Positions 45,006-56,825 of a stretch of DNA of 64,000 bases are shown here, piece after piece. The notes beneath the pieces were generated by a model that saw only the letters and a list, made by a program, of their open reading frames with translations, did not search any database and was not told the DNA's origin. Source of the stretch: Mycoplasmopsis pulmonis (GTDB lineage: Bacteria; Bacillota_I; Bacilli_A; Mycoplasmatales; Metamycoplasmataceae); assembly GCF_900660575.1 (NCBI RefSeq), contig NZ_LR215008.1:558001-622000 (forward strand), in the 5' to 3' direction. The translations under genes and the position numbers were made by a program. Each line of letters begins with the position of its first letter. Position 1 is the stretch's first letter.

Positions 45006-45402
45006 AATAGAAATTCCTTTCTTTATTAATTATTAATTAAGTAAAAATTTTACCATTTTTTTAAAAAAATCTAGGTTTTTAAAGTGCTTTAGGAACATTT
45101 TTGTTCATTTATTTACAAATTAAAATGTTTTTTTACATAGAATTGTCAGGAATTTTAATTAAGTTTTAAGGATATAAAACTCATTAATATTATAATACTT
45201 AATTATTTTTTTAAATTTTTTAAATTAGTCTGGCAACTATTATAAAAAATATTTTTTCAAATTAATAAAAAGTTTTAGATTTAGTTTTTATTTTTTTAAA
45301 AGTTTTTAAAACTTAAAATCTTTAAAGCTATAAATAAAGAAAAATTAAAAATAATTTAAAATGTTTATGAATATCTATTTATATTGTAGAAAGGTTAATT
45401 AA
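45006..45402. other. Divergent promoter region between MIB and msrB
   Basis: 397 nt, very AT-rich. The only interpretable elements are the ribosome-binding site of MIB at its left end and AGAAAGG (45388-45394) before msrB, with a TATATT-type box just upstream. I see no gene or structured RNA. Confidence 0.5.
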
Positions 45403-45840
45403 ATGAATAAAACAAAAGAACAAAGATTAAAAGAACTAACAACTTTGCAATACAAAGTAACTCAAGAAGGTCAAACCGAAAAAGCCTTTGATAATGAATA
45501 TAACAATCATTATGAAGAGGGTATTTATGTAGACATAGTTGATGGAACTCCTCTTTTTAAATCTCAAGATAAATACAACTCAGGATCTGGATGACCTGCT
45601 TTTACTAGTCCTATTAAAAAGGATGAAATTGTTGAAAATGCTGATTTTTCTTATGGCCTAAGAAGAGTTGAAGTTAAATCAAAAAACGCTCAATCTCATC
45701 TTGGACATGTTTTTACAGATGGTCCAAAAGATAAAGGTGGTCTAAGATATTGTATAAATTCAGCTGCTTTAAGATTTATTCCAAAAAAAGACTTAGAAAA
45801 AGAAGGCTACAAAGAATATTTAAAATTATTTGAAGACTAG
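45403..45840 (+). CDS. msrB: Peptide methionine-R-sulfoxide reductase
   Basis: 145 aa. It repairs R-sulfoxides of methionine. Family marks in order: [48 protein letters not shown] near 58, [11 protein letters not shown] near 103 and the catalytic Cys in [12 protein letters not shown] near 120. The structural zinc CxxC pairs found in some MsrB proteins are absent. It is the only plus-strand gene in an otherwise minus-strand 27-kb stretch and has its own terminator. Confidence 0.95.
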
Positions 45841-45871
45841 TTTTTTTTAAAAATAACTACTTCAATTTCAA

Positions 45872-45912
45872 AAAAGCACTTAGTTTAATCAAAACAAGCT
45901 AAGTGCTTTTTT
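45872..45912 (+). terminator. Terminator after msrB
   Basis: AAAAGCACTTAG pairs with CTAAGTGCTTTT around a 15-nt loop, followed by TTATAT. It could serve both directions, since the convergent lipoprotein gene ends at 45999. Confidence 0.7.
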
Positions 45913-45998
45913 ATATCTTTTAAAAAAGTTAAAAAAATAATTAAAATGCCTTTGACATCTTAATTATTTATTTGTTAAATAGTTTTTTAATTATTTAA

Positions 45999-47717
45999 TT
46001 AGTTTTGTTGAGCAACTATAGGATTTAAACTAACAATAGAACTATAGTAAGGTTTATTTACAAATTTAATTCTAATTGCATGAATTTTATCCTTTTTAAT
46101 TATTACATGTTCTCTAACTAGTCCACGCTTGAAATCTTCATTTGTAGTTTTTGGTCATATTTCTGGATTATCAATAGTTTTTCACTCACCATTAGCTGCT
46201 TCTTGATATTCAACTACATATGAATTTGGTTTATAGTATTTTGGATTTTTGTAAAATAATAATTCAAAACCATAAATTAATCCTTGAGCATCGTCTTTAA
46301 ATGACATTTGTAGTCAAGGCTGTTCATCAGCTGAATCTGCTAGTCAATAATAACCACTGTTGTAGTGTCTAAAAACACTAGAGGTAGGATATTGGTGAAA
46401 AATATCTTTTCAAAAACTACTTGCAATTACATCAAATTTTTGATTTCTAAGTGTTCCGCTATAGTCTTTGTCTAAAATACCTACTTTTGCAAATCCATCT
46501 ATAACTAGAGTAATTTCTTTATTAGAACTACCTCTTGAAATTTTAAATTTCAAATGAGCTTTACCATTTTCATCATCAATTATATGATATTTTAGAAAAT
46601 CAGCTTTTATTAGATACTTAAGAGGAATAGTTTTAAAACTATGATTAAGTTTTTGTAATTCTAGCGGAATCATTTGAGATCTTTTTTTAGTTTCATCAAT
46701 GTTTTCAGCAACTTGTCTTTGCAGATTTTTATAAATCTCACCGTCTTTGACAACTTCGTTTAAAAATTCTTGATTAGTTTTGTAGCTCCATTCAAGAGTT
46801 TTAGATATATCCTCATAGCCTTGGGCAACAATTTTAAAAGTTGCTGTTCTTTTTTTAGAAACTTCATTTTCAGTTACTTTTTCAAGAGAAATACTAATGT
46901 CAACGTCTTTTTCAAGATCTTGAACAATTTTTGATGCTTTAAATGTAAATGAATTATCAGTAATTTTTGGTTTTTCACCAGCTAAATTTAAGTTAAATTG
47001 ACCAAGTTTATAATCTGAAATATCTGGATTATTCATAAAGTCTTTATCAATAAAACTAATTTGATGAGCTTTTAGTGCATCGATAATTTTGCCTTGTTTT
47101 TCTTTTGTTAAATTATCGTTTTTTGGATTTTCTAAAGAATTGCTATTGTCCATATTTTTTTGTGGATCACTAGGATTTTCTTGTTTTGGAGTTTCTGGAA
47201 CTTTAGGTTCTTTTGATTGATTTTCTAGAGTTTTTTCACTTTCTGATTTTCCAGAGTCTTTAGGAGTCTCTGGGTTTTTAGTTTTATCAGGGGTTTTTGG
47301 ACTATCTGAATTTTCAGGACTAGTCATTGAATTTTCATTAGTATTTGGCTTATCTTGTGGCTTATCTTGATTAGATGGGCCTTTAGGAGTCTCTGGAGTT
47401 TTTGGACTATCTGAACTTTGAGGGTTAGTCATTTGCCCTTCGTTTTTGTTTGAATTATCTGCTTGAGGGGCTTTTGAGCCTTCATCTTCTTTATTTGAAG
47501 TATTTGGATCAGAGACTTTTGGACTTTGGTCACTATTTTTAGTTTCTAAGTCTTGCTTTGATGAATCTTTGTTTGAATTATTATTAATTAAATTTTGATT
47601 TTTATTGTCATTTTGTTTTGCTTTTGCAACACTAGAACATGAAGCTAGTGCAATTGGAGCTAAAATGCTTAGCGAAAGAGCAAAAACGAAAGTTAATTTT
47701 TTATTTATTTTTTTCAC
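45999..47717 (-). CDS. Lipoprotein with low-complexity spacer and discoidin-like C-terminus (1 of 3)
   Basis: 572 aa from a GTG start behind GAGGAAATT. Signal peptide with ALASCSS lipobox (Cys about 27), then about 150 residues rich in Lys, Asp, Ser, Pro, Glu with repeated phrases such as SDSPKTPETPKGPSNQ. Two beta-rich modules follow (YKLGQFNLNLAGEK, then KRTATFKIVAQGYEDISKTL). The end (about 430-572) has WLQMSFKDDAQGLIYGFELLF, YVVEYQEAANGEWKTI and HAIRIKFVN, a strand pattern like the F5/8 type C (discoidin) fold, often carbohydrate- or lipid-binding. It is exported and anchored outside. Paralogous to the next two genes. The ligand is unknown. Confidence 0.7.
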
Positions 47718-47975
47718 AATTTCCTCACTTATAAATTTTTTAATTTAAAAACAAAGCAATTAGCATTTTAACAAATTTTACTAATAAAAGGCATTTTTTT
47801 AAGCCTTTGCCTAATTTTTTCCACAAAAAAAGGCTATATTTATCAGTTTCATGTTTTCAACAAAGCTAGGAATTTTTAGATAAAAAGCTAAAAATTAAGC
47901 TCAAAAGAATAAACAAAATGATCAATAAATCATTTTTAAAAAATTTAAAATTTTATTTTTAGTTTTTTTGAAAAA

Positions 47976-50018
47976 CTATATTGTAACTATTGGATTTAAG
48001 CTAAAAATTGAAGTATTTTTTGCTTTTTTGTCAGCTAAAAAGGTAATTTTTATTGCATGTACTCTATCTTTTTTAAGTATTATTCTTTCTTTGATGTAAT
48101 TTTCCTTGTCATTAATTTTTAAAACTTCTTTTTGTGTTATGTCAAGATTTTGTCATTGTCCATCAACACTTTTTTTATATTCAACTTTGTAAGAGTCTTT
48201 ATTGTAAAAATCGCTTTGGTCTAAAAATAAAAGATCAATTCCATAGATAAATTGTTCATAGCCTTCTTTTCATGCTAGTTCTAATCAAGGACTAATATCT
48301 TGATTGGAACTTTTTGCCTTTCAATAATTATTATTTGTTTGACTATCCTCAAAAACTTTATTAGATTCATGGCCATTTTCAAAACTACTTGCTTTTAAAT
48401 CAAAATTTGAAGTTTTTTCTTCTTTTGATTCTAAAAATCCTACTTTTAAAAATCCACTTATAGAAAAAGTTTTTTCTATGGCCTCATTTGCTCTTGTTAT
48501 TTTAAATCTTAATGTAGCACTACCTTGAAAATCATCAAAGCTTTCATAATTTAAAAAAGTTGCTTTTATTTCATCTTTTAAATCAAAATCTTTAATTTTT
48601 GGATTTGTCTCTGGTAATTTATAAGCATAGATATTAGCCTTTGTTGGATCAAAGAAATTATCAAAGAAAAAATTTGAAACTTTAGTTTCTAATTCTTTTT
48701 TAATTTCACTTTTTTCTAGTGAAAATTCAGCTAAATAATCTTTATTGCTTTTGTAAGTCCAATTTAAAACTTTGTTTATAAGCTGATTTTCTAGAGCAAT
48801 TATTTTAAAATTTGCACTTCTTTGCTTAGTTTTTTCATCTTCAACTACAGACTCAAGAGAAATTGATAAATCAGCTTCAATATCAATTGCAGGATTTAAA
48901 TCTAATCCACTAAATTTAAGAGAGTTTTCATTTTCTTTTGCTTTAGCTGAATTAAAATTTAAATTAAAATCATGGAGTTTATAGTCTAAAAGATTAGCTT
49001 TATTTTTATTTTTTTCATCAATGCTAAAGTTGTGGCTTTCTAGTGCATCTTTAATTTTTTGAAGTTTTGCTTCTAATAATTTAGCTTTTGTTTTAACTTC
49101 AAAGCTAAATTTATTAGTTAGTTTGTATTGATAAACATTAAAAAGAAAATGGCTAATTTCTCATTTTCCATCATTAATTTCTTCTTTTTCAAGTGAAATG
49201 GTTTGTATTTTAGACTTTAGTGTTTTAAAAGTTATTCTTTTTGTGTTTTTATTTGATTCATCACTAGCATTATTTAAATAATTTAGAAAAATTGAACTTT
49301 CTATATTTTTGGCTAATTCATCTTTGAAGTGTAAAGTTAGATTTTGCCCATCATAGTCAACTTTTATTAGCTCTACATATTGACCCTTAGTTGTATTTCA
49401 TCATTTAAAGTTGCCATCTTTAATTTGATCATCGTTTTTAGAGTCTTTGTTTTCAAGTTCTTTTTGACTATTATTTAAATTTTTCTCTTGAGTTTTTGGT
49501 TTTTCTTCTTTTTTGGCTAAGCTATCTTGATTATTTTTATCCTTAGAATTTGCCTTGGCATTTTCATTATTTTTTGGCTTTGACTCTGGCTTTGGTTCCA
49601 TTTTTGAAGGCTCATTTGTATCTTTTTGAGGTTGATTTGGTTTTGCTTGAGTTTTATCTTCAGCTTCATCTTGGGGCTTAATAGGTCCTTGTTGAGGGGT
49701 TTTTTCCATTTGATTAGTGTTTTTTTGATTTGTTTTTTCATCAACCTTTGGTTTTAGTGTATTTAAATTCATTTGATTGCCCATTGGGCTTTCATTTTTT
49801 TCTTGCTTTTTAGAAGAGCTTGAATCATTAGTTTTGTTATTACTATTATTTAAAGTCTCTTTGGAGTTGGCCATATTTGTAGTATTTTTATTTTCTTGCT
49901 CTTTTTCTTGGTTTTTTTGCAATTGTGAACTAGCACAAGAGACCAATGTTATTGGAGCTAAAATACTCATAGAGCTAAAAAGTGCTAAGCTATATTTTTT
50001 TAAATTTCTTTTTTTCAT
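47976..50018 (-). CDS. Lipoprotein with low-complexity spacer and discoidin-like C-terminus (2 of 3)
   Basis: 680 aa, the longest of the three. Lipobox LVSCAS near residue 27, a Lys/Asn/Gln-rich spacer to about 205, then an extra N-proximal module (VELIKVDYDGQNLTLHFKDEL) shared with copy 3, two modules with the pattern LNFNSAKAKENENSLKF and RSANFKIIALENQLINKVL, and the C-terminal block WLELAWKEGYEQFIYGIDLLF, YKVEYKKSVDGQWQNL, HAIKITFL. Domain order matches its neighbours. The 258-nt spacer to copy 1 (47718-47975) contains only AT-rich DNA and the GTG-linked promoter of copy 1. Confidence 0.7.
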
Positions 50019-50122
50019 AATTTCTCCCGCATATAAAATAAAAGTTTTTTAAAAAAGCTAAGTTCGAAATAATAAAATTTTAACAAAATTTAAAAGCTTG
50101 TGATTTTTAAAAAAACAAGAAA

Positions 50123-50147
50123 AAAGGTGATTATGTCAATCACCTTT
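50123..50147 (-). terminator. Terminator after lipoprotein 3 of 3
   Basis: AAAGGTGATT pairs with AATCACCTTT and is followed by TTTCTTGTTTT on the minus strand, 14 nt past the stop at 50161. Confidence 0.65.
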
Positions 50148-50160
50148 GATGTTTTGTTTT

Positions 50161-52023
50161 TTAATTTGCTTTTTTAACTATTGGCATTAAATATAAAATT
50201 GATGGGTATTTTGGTTTTTTGTCTTTTATAAAAACAACCCTTGCAGCATGAACATGTTTTTTGATTTCTACCGTGTCAATTCATTGATGTGTAAGTCTTC
50301 AATGACGTTTTCCTGTGATTTTAGGATTTTCAAGACTTATTCACTTTCCACCTGGTTTTTCTTGATATTCAATTCGATATGCATTTTCTCTATAGTAATC
50401 TTTAACACCTTTTTCAAATCCATTTAAAAATCCAATTTGTAGGCCATATAAAAGATTGCTTTTGCCATTTTTTCATCCAATTTGTAGTCATGGATTTGCA
50501 TCATTTTTACCAGCTTGTCAATAATCACCCATTTCATCAATAGTACTAAAAGCTCCTTGAGCATGAAGAACTCTTCCTCTTTCACTTTGAATAAAATCAT
50601 TTGCACTAAGTCCATTGCTACTTGAACTTATGTCAAAAGTTTCTTTTCTAAGTCTTTTTGAATTTTCAGCTTCTATATTTGCAACTTTTGCAAATCCCTC
50701 TACATTTAAGCTAATTAATTTTTCTTGATCTGCTCTTTTAACTTTAAATTCTAAAGTAGCACTTCCTTTAAAATCATCAACTGATTTAATTTTTTCAAAA
50801 AAAGCTTCGATTTCATCATCTAGAACAATTTTATGAATGTTTGTATTTAATTTATTTAACTCAAAAGGAATTAAATTAAGTTTTGAAGCAAAAAATTCAT
50901 CAACTTTATTTTTTAAATTTTGAAAGTTTGGACTTTTTTGTGTAAATTCACTAATGAAGTCTTCATTAGTTTTATAACTTCACTCAAGAGTTTTTTCAAT
51001 AGAGTCTTTTTCTGTAATTCATATTTTAAAAGTGGCTATTCTTTTTTTAGTGCTTTTATCTTCTGTTAGTGATTTAAGTAAAAGCTTTGGCTCTTTTATA
51101 AGATTTGAATCATTTGATTGATCAACTAAAAGTAGGGAAATAATATTTTCTTTAGATTCATTTTGTCTTAATTGTAGGTTTAAATTAAAATCAGATAAAG
51201 CATAAGAATTAACATCTTTTTTGTCTTTAGCTTTTTCTTTGATTTCAAAAACATGTGAGCTAAAATACTCTTTTATTCTTTGAACTTGTTTTTCTACTAA
51301 TTTAGCTTTTTCTTCTTCAAAATTAGTTATTTTTACTTCAAAAGTCATTTTAGTTGAAGGTTTATAAGCATAGACATTAAATAAAATTTGAGAAATTTCT
51401 CATTTTCCTTGTTCAAGATTTAAAGAGCTAAGCTCAACCATTTGGCTTGTAGATTTTTTACTTGTAAATTCTATTGTTTTTTCTTGACTTTGACCGCTGG
51501 TATCTACTTTTTTTAGAGTCAATGTTGTTTTTAGATTTTCTGGAATTTCTTGGTCAAAATTAAGAGTTAATTTATTATTTTCAAATAAAGAGCTAGTTAA
51601 ATTTAACTCATGACCTCCAGAGCTTTCTCATCAATTAGTCAGATTTGTCTCGGGTTTATTTTGACTTTGAGCATTATTGCTTTCTGGCTTTGAAGGAGAG
51701 TTTTGGTTTTTTTGGCTATCTCAATTTTCTTGTTTTTGAGAGTCTTTTTCTACATCTTTGCTTGCAGGAGGGTTGTTTTTTGGCTCCTCTTGTTTAGGAA
51801 TTTCTTGTTCAGGGGCTTCTTTTGTAGAGTCTTCTTTTTCCATTGGACTTGGATTGTAATTTTGTTCTTGATCAATAGGTTTTTCAGCTTTGTTTTGATT
51901 ATTTCTTTGATTTTTTTGTGTTATTGCAGTGTCTAGAACACATGAGCTAAGTGCTAGTGGACTTAGTACTAAAGACGAAAGTATTAACAAAGACTTATAT
52001 TTCTTAGTTGTAAATTTTTTCAT
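50161..52023 (-). CDS. Lipoprotein with low-complexity spacer and discoidin-like C-terminus (3 of 3)
   Basis: 620 aa. Lipobox LSSCVL near residue 28; a Pro/Glu/Lys/Gln spacer to about 120 (PKQEEPKNNPPASK); modules LTSSLFENNKLTLNFDQEI, SYALSDFNLNLQL and KRIATFKIWITEKDSIEKTL; then WLQIGWKNGKSNLLYGLQIGF, YRIEYQEKPGGKWISL and HAARVVFIKD at the end. It lies head to tail with the other two copies, each having its own start and signal peptide, so the group is probably a local gene duplication. The alignment of the three C-termini is clear by eye; the discoidin assignment is inference. Confidence 0.7.
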
Positions 52024-52203
52024 AATTTTCCAATCGTAAGTTTTAAAATGTCACTTGTAAAATTATAACGTATATTTAAATTTTTAAAAATTAGCTCTTT
52101 AAGGGCTAATCTAATAAAGCTTGAGTAATTAAAAAAAGGCTTATAAAAAAAGTAAAAACTAACAAAATAAGTGAATTTGTTAGTTAACTAATAATTTAAA
52201 TTT

Positions 52204-52443
52204 TTATATATAACTAATAAGTAAATAAACTACAAGAGCAATAATACCTAGAAAAAACGCAAGAGAAATTCCTATTTTTAAAAATTTCGGAATGACTTTA
52301 AGGGCCAATACTACAATAACAATAACAACAAAAAGTACAATTATTCCAATGATACTTCAAGCAGCAATTGAGTTAATAAAGCTTTTTATTTTTTCATCAT
52401 TTGTAGCAATTAACTCACTAATGTTGAATAAAGTATTGTCCAT
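52204..52443 (-). CDS. Small two-helix membrane protein
   Basis: 79 aa after AAGGAC at good spacing. A short polar N-terminus (MDNTLFNISELIATNDEKIK) is followed by two hydrophobic segments, AWSIIGIIVLFVVIVIVVLAL and IGISLAFFLGIIALVVYLLI, joined by KVIPKFLK. I do not recognise the family. It stands alone between the lipoproteins and tkt on the same strand. Spacers 52024-52203 and 52444-52631 show no other gene. Confidence 0.6.
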
Positions 52444-52631
52444 GTTTGTCCTTAGTATTAATTAATCATTTTGTAAATATTTTTACAAAATTAATTTGTT
52501 TCATTATAAAAAAATTTCTATGTTTCGCAAAAATTTTACTATAAACTCAAGCAAAAATATCAATATTCATCAATGTTTTAATAAAATAGGATTTATAAAA
52601 ATAAATAAAAGCCTTTAAAAAGTAATTAATT

Positions 52632-52676
52632 AAAAACATGCACAATTTTGAAATTTTAAATTTTGTGCATGTTTTT
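52632..52676. terminator. Bidirectional-type terminator after tkt
   Basis: AAAAACATGCACAA and TTGTGCATGTTTTT form a strong hairpin with AAATTT-type pairing inside, 15 nt past the tkt stop, with T's on both strands. Confidence 0.75.
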
Positions 52677-52690
52677 TAAAGTTTTAAAAG

Positions 52691-54538
52691 TTATTTTTCG
52701 ATAATGCTTTTAATTTTTTGCCTTAGTGAGTCTATGTCTAATTTCATTTCTTTATAAACAAGATTTCCAGGAGCTGAAAGTCCAAAGCGGTCAATTCCAA
52801 TGTTGTATTTTGCTAGTTTTGACCAACCAAAAGTTGAAGCTGCCTCTATTGAAATAGTTTTATCTCTTTTTCATGGAAAATCCTCAACCAAGTTCATAGC
52901 AGGAACTGAGTACATATTTAACTTTAGTTCTTTAGCTATTTCTAAGGCATTGGCCACCTCTGAACCTGAGGCAATTAAACTATATTCTGAATTAGAATCT
53001 AAAAGTTGATAATATCCATTTTGGCTTTTTTGACTTGATGAGTTTTCTAAAGAAACAATATTTTGTCTTGTTGTTGCAATTACAGTAGGGCCATTATTAT
53101 TTAGAGCAAAAGCATAAGCTCCTTGCATTTCCCTTTGATCAGCTGGTCTAAAAACTGCTACATTAGGAATTGATCTAAGCATTGCAAGTTGTTCAATTGG
53201 TTGATGAGTTGGGCCATCTTCTCCAACAAAAACTGAATCATGTGAAAAAATGTAAAGAGTTTTCAAGTTCATCAAAGCACCTAATCTAATAGCTGCTTTT
53301 AAATAATCTGCAAAAACTAAAAATGTTGAAGAAAAAGGAATTAAATTAGAGTGAAGAGCCATTCCATTAGATATAGCTGCCATAGCAAATTCTCTAACAC
53401 CAAAAAAGATATTTCTTCCACTTAGATTTGTCTTTGAAAAAATTCCATCAGAACCAGCTGCTTTAGTTGAAACTGTCAAATCAGCTGAGCCTCCTATGAT
53501 GTTTGAATTTTTAGAGCTTAAAAAATCTAAAATTTTTCCATTATAAATTCTAGTTGCAAGGTTATTTTCTAGTTTTAACTCGCTAAAATCAACATTAGGT
53601 TTTTGGCTTAAAAACTTTTCTAATTCACTTGAGGCTTTAAATTTTTTAAAAGCTTCAGAGGATCTTTTCCCTAAAGTTTCTTGATAGTATTTTTTAACCT
53701 CTTCAGGAAGATAAAAAGAATCGTTATTTCAATTTAAATTTTTAAGTAAAACATCAATATTTTTTCCAAGAGGAGCTCCATGGACATCGCTTGTTCCTTG
53801 GTTGTGAGCTCCTTCACCAATTATTGTTTTAATTTCAATAATTGTTGGCTTAGAAGAGGCTTTGGCTTTTTTGATTGCCTTATCGATATTTTCAACGCTA
53901 GTTTTATCAACTAAAATGTAGTTAAAATTCATCGCTTCAAAGCGTTTTTTGTTGTCAGAAGAATAAACAAGATCAACTTTACTATCTAATTGAACGTCGT
54001 TAGAATCATAAAGAACAATTAATTTTTCCAGTCCTAAATGACCAGCTAGATCAAGGGCTTCATTTGCTACTCCTTCTTGAAGATCTCCATCTCCACAAAG
54101 CACATATGTATAGTGATCTAATTCTTTGAATTTAGATTTTAAATGTGCCTGAGCCAAAGCAAGACCAACTGCCATTGCAAGACCTTGACCTAAAGGCCCT
54201 GTTGTAGCTTCTACTCCAATGGTGTGTTTATACTCTGGATGACCTGGAGTTAGAGAGTTAAGCTGTCTAAAGTCTTTTAGATCTTGTTCATTAATGTAGC
54301 CTAAAATTCTTAGATGTGAATAAAGAAGCGAAGATCCATGACCTGCACTTAAAACAAAACGATCACGGTTGATTCAATTTGGATTTTCAATGTCAAAATT
54401 TAGATGTCTTGTAAAAAGTGTGTGGCTAATAATGGCAGCTCCAAGGGCTATTCCTGGATGTCCTGAATTGGCTTTGTTAATTGCAGCTACTGAATTAACT
54501 TTTAGAGTATTTATTGAAAGTTGATCTAGTTTGTTCAT
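52691..54538 (-). CDS. tkt: Transketolase
   Basis: A 615-aa thiamine pyrophosphate enzyme of the pentose phosphate pathway. Marks: [13 protein letters not shown] near residue 23, [10 protein letters not shown] near 64, the TPP-binding [13 protein letters not shown] near 150 with the N about 28 residues on (YDSNDVQLD), [13 protein letters not shown] near 430 and FRPADQ. Length is slightly below the usual 650-670. It is one TPP user in the window, which gives indirect interest to the TPP riboswitch at 21271. Preceded by the Asp23-like gene by 1 nt. Confidence 0.95.
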
Positions 54539-54539
54539 A

Positions 54540-54836
54540 TTATTTTCTCCCTAAAAATTCCATTTTGATATTTTCGGCTCTTGCATTATTTATTAAAATA
54601 AAGCTTTGATCAATTTTTTCGACGATCATTTCAATGGCTTTTTGTAAGAATAACTCACCCTTGATATAAAAGCCAATTTTAACTTTTACATTTGTAAAGT
54701 CTTTGTTTAATTTAACTTCATGAAAATCAAGAATTATCTCATCTCATGTTTTGAAAATATTTAACAAAGATTCTTTGAAAACATTAATATGGATATTCTC
54801 AAATATATTTTGATTTTCTCTAGTTATGTAGTACAT
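54540..54836 (-). CDS. Asp23/YloU-like small protein
   Basis: 98 aa. The order is helix, then paired strands and helix: IILDFHEVKLNKDFTNVKVKIGFY, ELFLQKAIEMIVEKIDQSFIL, ENIKMEFLGRK. This resembles one alpha-beta repeat of Asp23/YloU proteins, but the call is weak. Its ATG overlaps the efp stop (TAATG), and its stop is 1 nt before the tkt start, so efp, this gene and tkt form a tight operon. Confidence 0.4.
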
Positions 54837-55399
54837 TATTTAGAAGATTTTCCTCCATATTTACCTGTCTCTGATGAGACAATAATTGTCTCTCCTTCTT
54901 TAATAAACATAGGAACTTCAAGTTCATAGCCTGTTTCAACAATAACTTTTTTTTGTGGATTAGTTGTGGTGTTACCTTTGACTGCATCGGGGGCATTAAT
55001 AACTTTTAATTCAATGTTAATTGGAATTTCAATATCCAAAATTTCATTTTGGTATTGTCTAACTAAAATTTTCATCCCTTCTGTAAGAAAATTTAGCTCC
55101 CATTCAACTTTTTTAACATCGATTTCAATTTGTTCAAAGCTCTCTTGATCCATCAAAATAATGTTTGATCCATCATTATATAAATAGTCCATTGGTTTTT
55201 TTTCAATGTGAGCTTTTTGAACTTTATCTCCACCGGTGTAGCTCTTAAGTGTAGTTGAGCCTGTTCTTAGGTTTTTAACTTTGGCTTTAACATTGGCTTG
55301 TCCTCTTCCTTGTTTTGAGTGTTGTGCTGTTAAAACAACATAGATATTACCCTCATCTTCGAAGGTAATTCCTGGTTTAAATTCATTAACATTTATCAT
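54836..55399 (-). CDS. efp: Elongation factor P
   Basis: 187 aa. It helps ribosomes make Pro-Pro bonds. N-terminal KOW-like domain with FKPGITFEDEGNIYVVLTAQHSKQG, where the Lys in HSKQGRGQANVKAK is the tip residue. Then OB domains with ILVRQYQNEILDIEIPINIELKV and the C-terminal KGNTTTNPQKKVIVETGYELEVPMFIKEGE. The start follows AAGGAC. Spacer 55400-55525 shows no gene. Confidence 0.95.
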   Translation of the reverse strand: MINVNEFKPGITFEDEGNIYVVLTAQHSKQGRGQANVKAKVKNLRTGSTTLKSYTGGDKVQKAHIEKKPMDYLYNDGSNIILMDQESFEQIEIDVKKVEWELNFLTEGMKILVRQYQNEILDIEIPINIELKVINAPDAVKGNTTTNPQKKVIVETGYELEVPMFIKEGETIIVSSETGKYGGKSSK

Positions 55400-55525
55400 G
55401 GTTGTCCTTTAAAATACATAGAGTTTATAAAATATATTTTCAATTATATACAAGTTGTATTTTAATGACCATTAAAATATTTATTTTTAAGTTTTTTTGT
55501 TTTAATTTAACTTAAATCAAAAGCT

Positions 55526-56815
55526 TTATTTAAGAATAATTTCGTATTTAAAAACTTTTTTCTTGTTAATTTCAATTACTTTGATTTGAAGTTGCTTTTT
55601 GTAGATAAATTTAGAATTTAATTTGATTTTTTTCTTAAATCTTTTTTTGATTCAATCACTAACATTTTCATCTTCATCAGCTTCAAGGTCTATTTCACTT
55701 TGGCTAATAAAATTTGACATTTTAGCATTTCCTCAAACATGGTATTTTCCAAGTGAAACTTCAAGAATTAAAACATCATCGTCATATTCATCATAGATCT
55801 CACCAACGAGCTCTTCGATGATATCCTCCATTGTAATAATTCCAATGATTTGCTCTTGTTGGGATTCAAGGTTTTTTTTAGTTACAAAAGCCATGTGTTT
55901 TTTTTCAGATCTTAGACTTTCAAGAGCTTTAGTCAAAGAACTAAAATGAGAGATTTTTGGAATTTGATAGATGTATTTTCTAATGTTAGTCTCAGGCTCT
56001 TCTCCGAGTAAATCTGAAATGTGAATAATTCCTAAAAAGTTATTTTGTTGTTTGACTGGAATTCTTGAATAACGATCTTTTTTAGTTAGCTCTATTGCCT
56101 TGGCAACATTGTCATCTGCATTTAAAAAAGTAATGTTTTCACTTTTTACATAATGGCGAATAACTTTTTCGGAATTTAAATCAAAGGCATTAGAAATAAG
56201 CTTTGACTCATCTTTGTTTATTACTCCTTCTTCATTTGCTATTTCAACATAGCTTTTTAGATCCATTTCTGAGTTAGTAACATTTTCATTTGTTTTTTTA
56301 AAGTATAAAACTGGGAAAGTAATAATGATAAAAAGATAGTTAAAAAACTCAACAATATAACAAGTTTTTTTCAAAAACTGATAGGCATATTTTTTAGCTA
56401 AGATCTTAGGAATTATTTCTCCAAAGATAATTACTAAGGGAGTGGCTAAAAAGATAGTAAAAATAGTTATTAAAAACTCATTTTCTTGAAGTGTTTTTGA
56501 AAGAAGCAAAGTAGTCATTGATGAAAAACCAATGTTGACTAAGTTGTTTCCTACTAATATGCTAGTAAGTGTTTTACTAAAGGATTTGATTTGTTTTTGG
56601 ATTAATAAAGCTGATTTTTTCTTTGATTTGACATCTTGATTTAGCTTAGCGATGTTTAAAGAAGCATAAGCTGTTTCAGCTGAAGAAAAAAAGGAAGATA
56701 AAAATAGCAATATAACCATAGTTATAACTATCGAAACAATAAAAAGTCATGGATATGAACTTGAAGAAAGATTAGTTGTTAGTTTATTTGCTATATTGAG
56801 AAATGAAATGTCCAT
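55526..56815 (-). CDS. CNNM/CorC (hemolysin C)-family membrane protein
   Basis: 429 aa. A DUF21 membrane domain with about four helices (WLFIVSIVITMVILLFLSSFFSSAETAYASLN at the start, residues about 24-55; LVNIGFSSM; LVIIFGEIIPKILAKKYAY near 120) is followed by a CBS pair (NITFLNADDNVAKAIELTKKD, then RIPVKQQNNFLGIIHISDLL, and IIGIITMEDIIEELVGEIYDEYD). A short CorC_HlyC tail ends the protein. Such proteins handle Mg2+ or Co2+ transport. ATG 56815 gives an N-terminal extension before the first helix typical of the family. The helix ends and tail are clear; the substrate is not. Confidence 0.85.
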
Positions 56816-56825
56816 TTGTTACCTC

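Noticed and set aside
45006..45402. Origin of replication in the MIB-msrB spacer
   Set aside because: AT-rich but no cluster of DnaA-box-like sequences or adjacent dnaA/dnaN genes.
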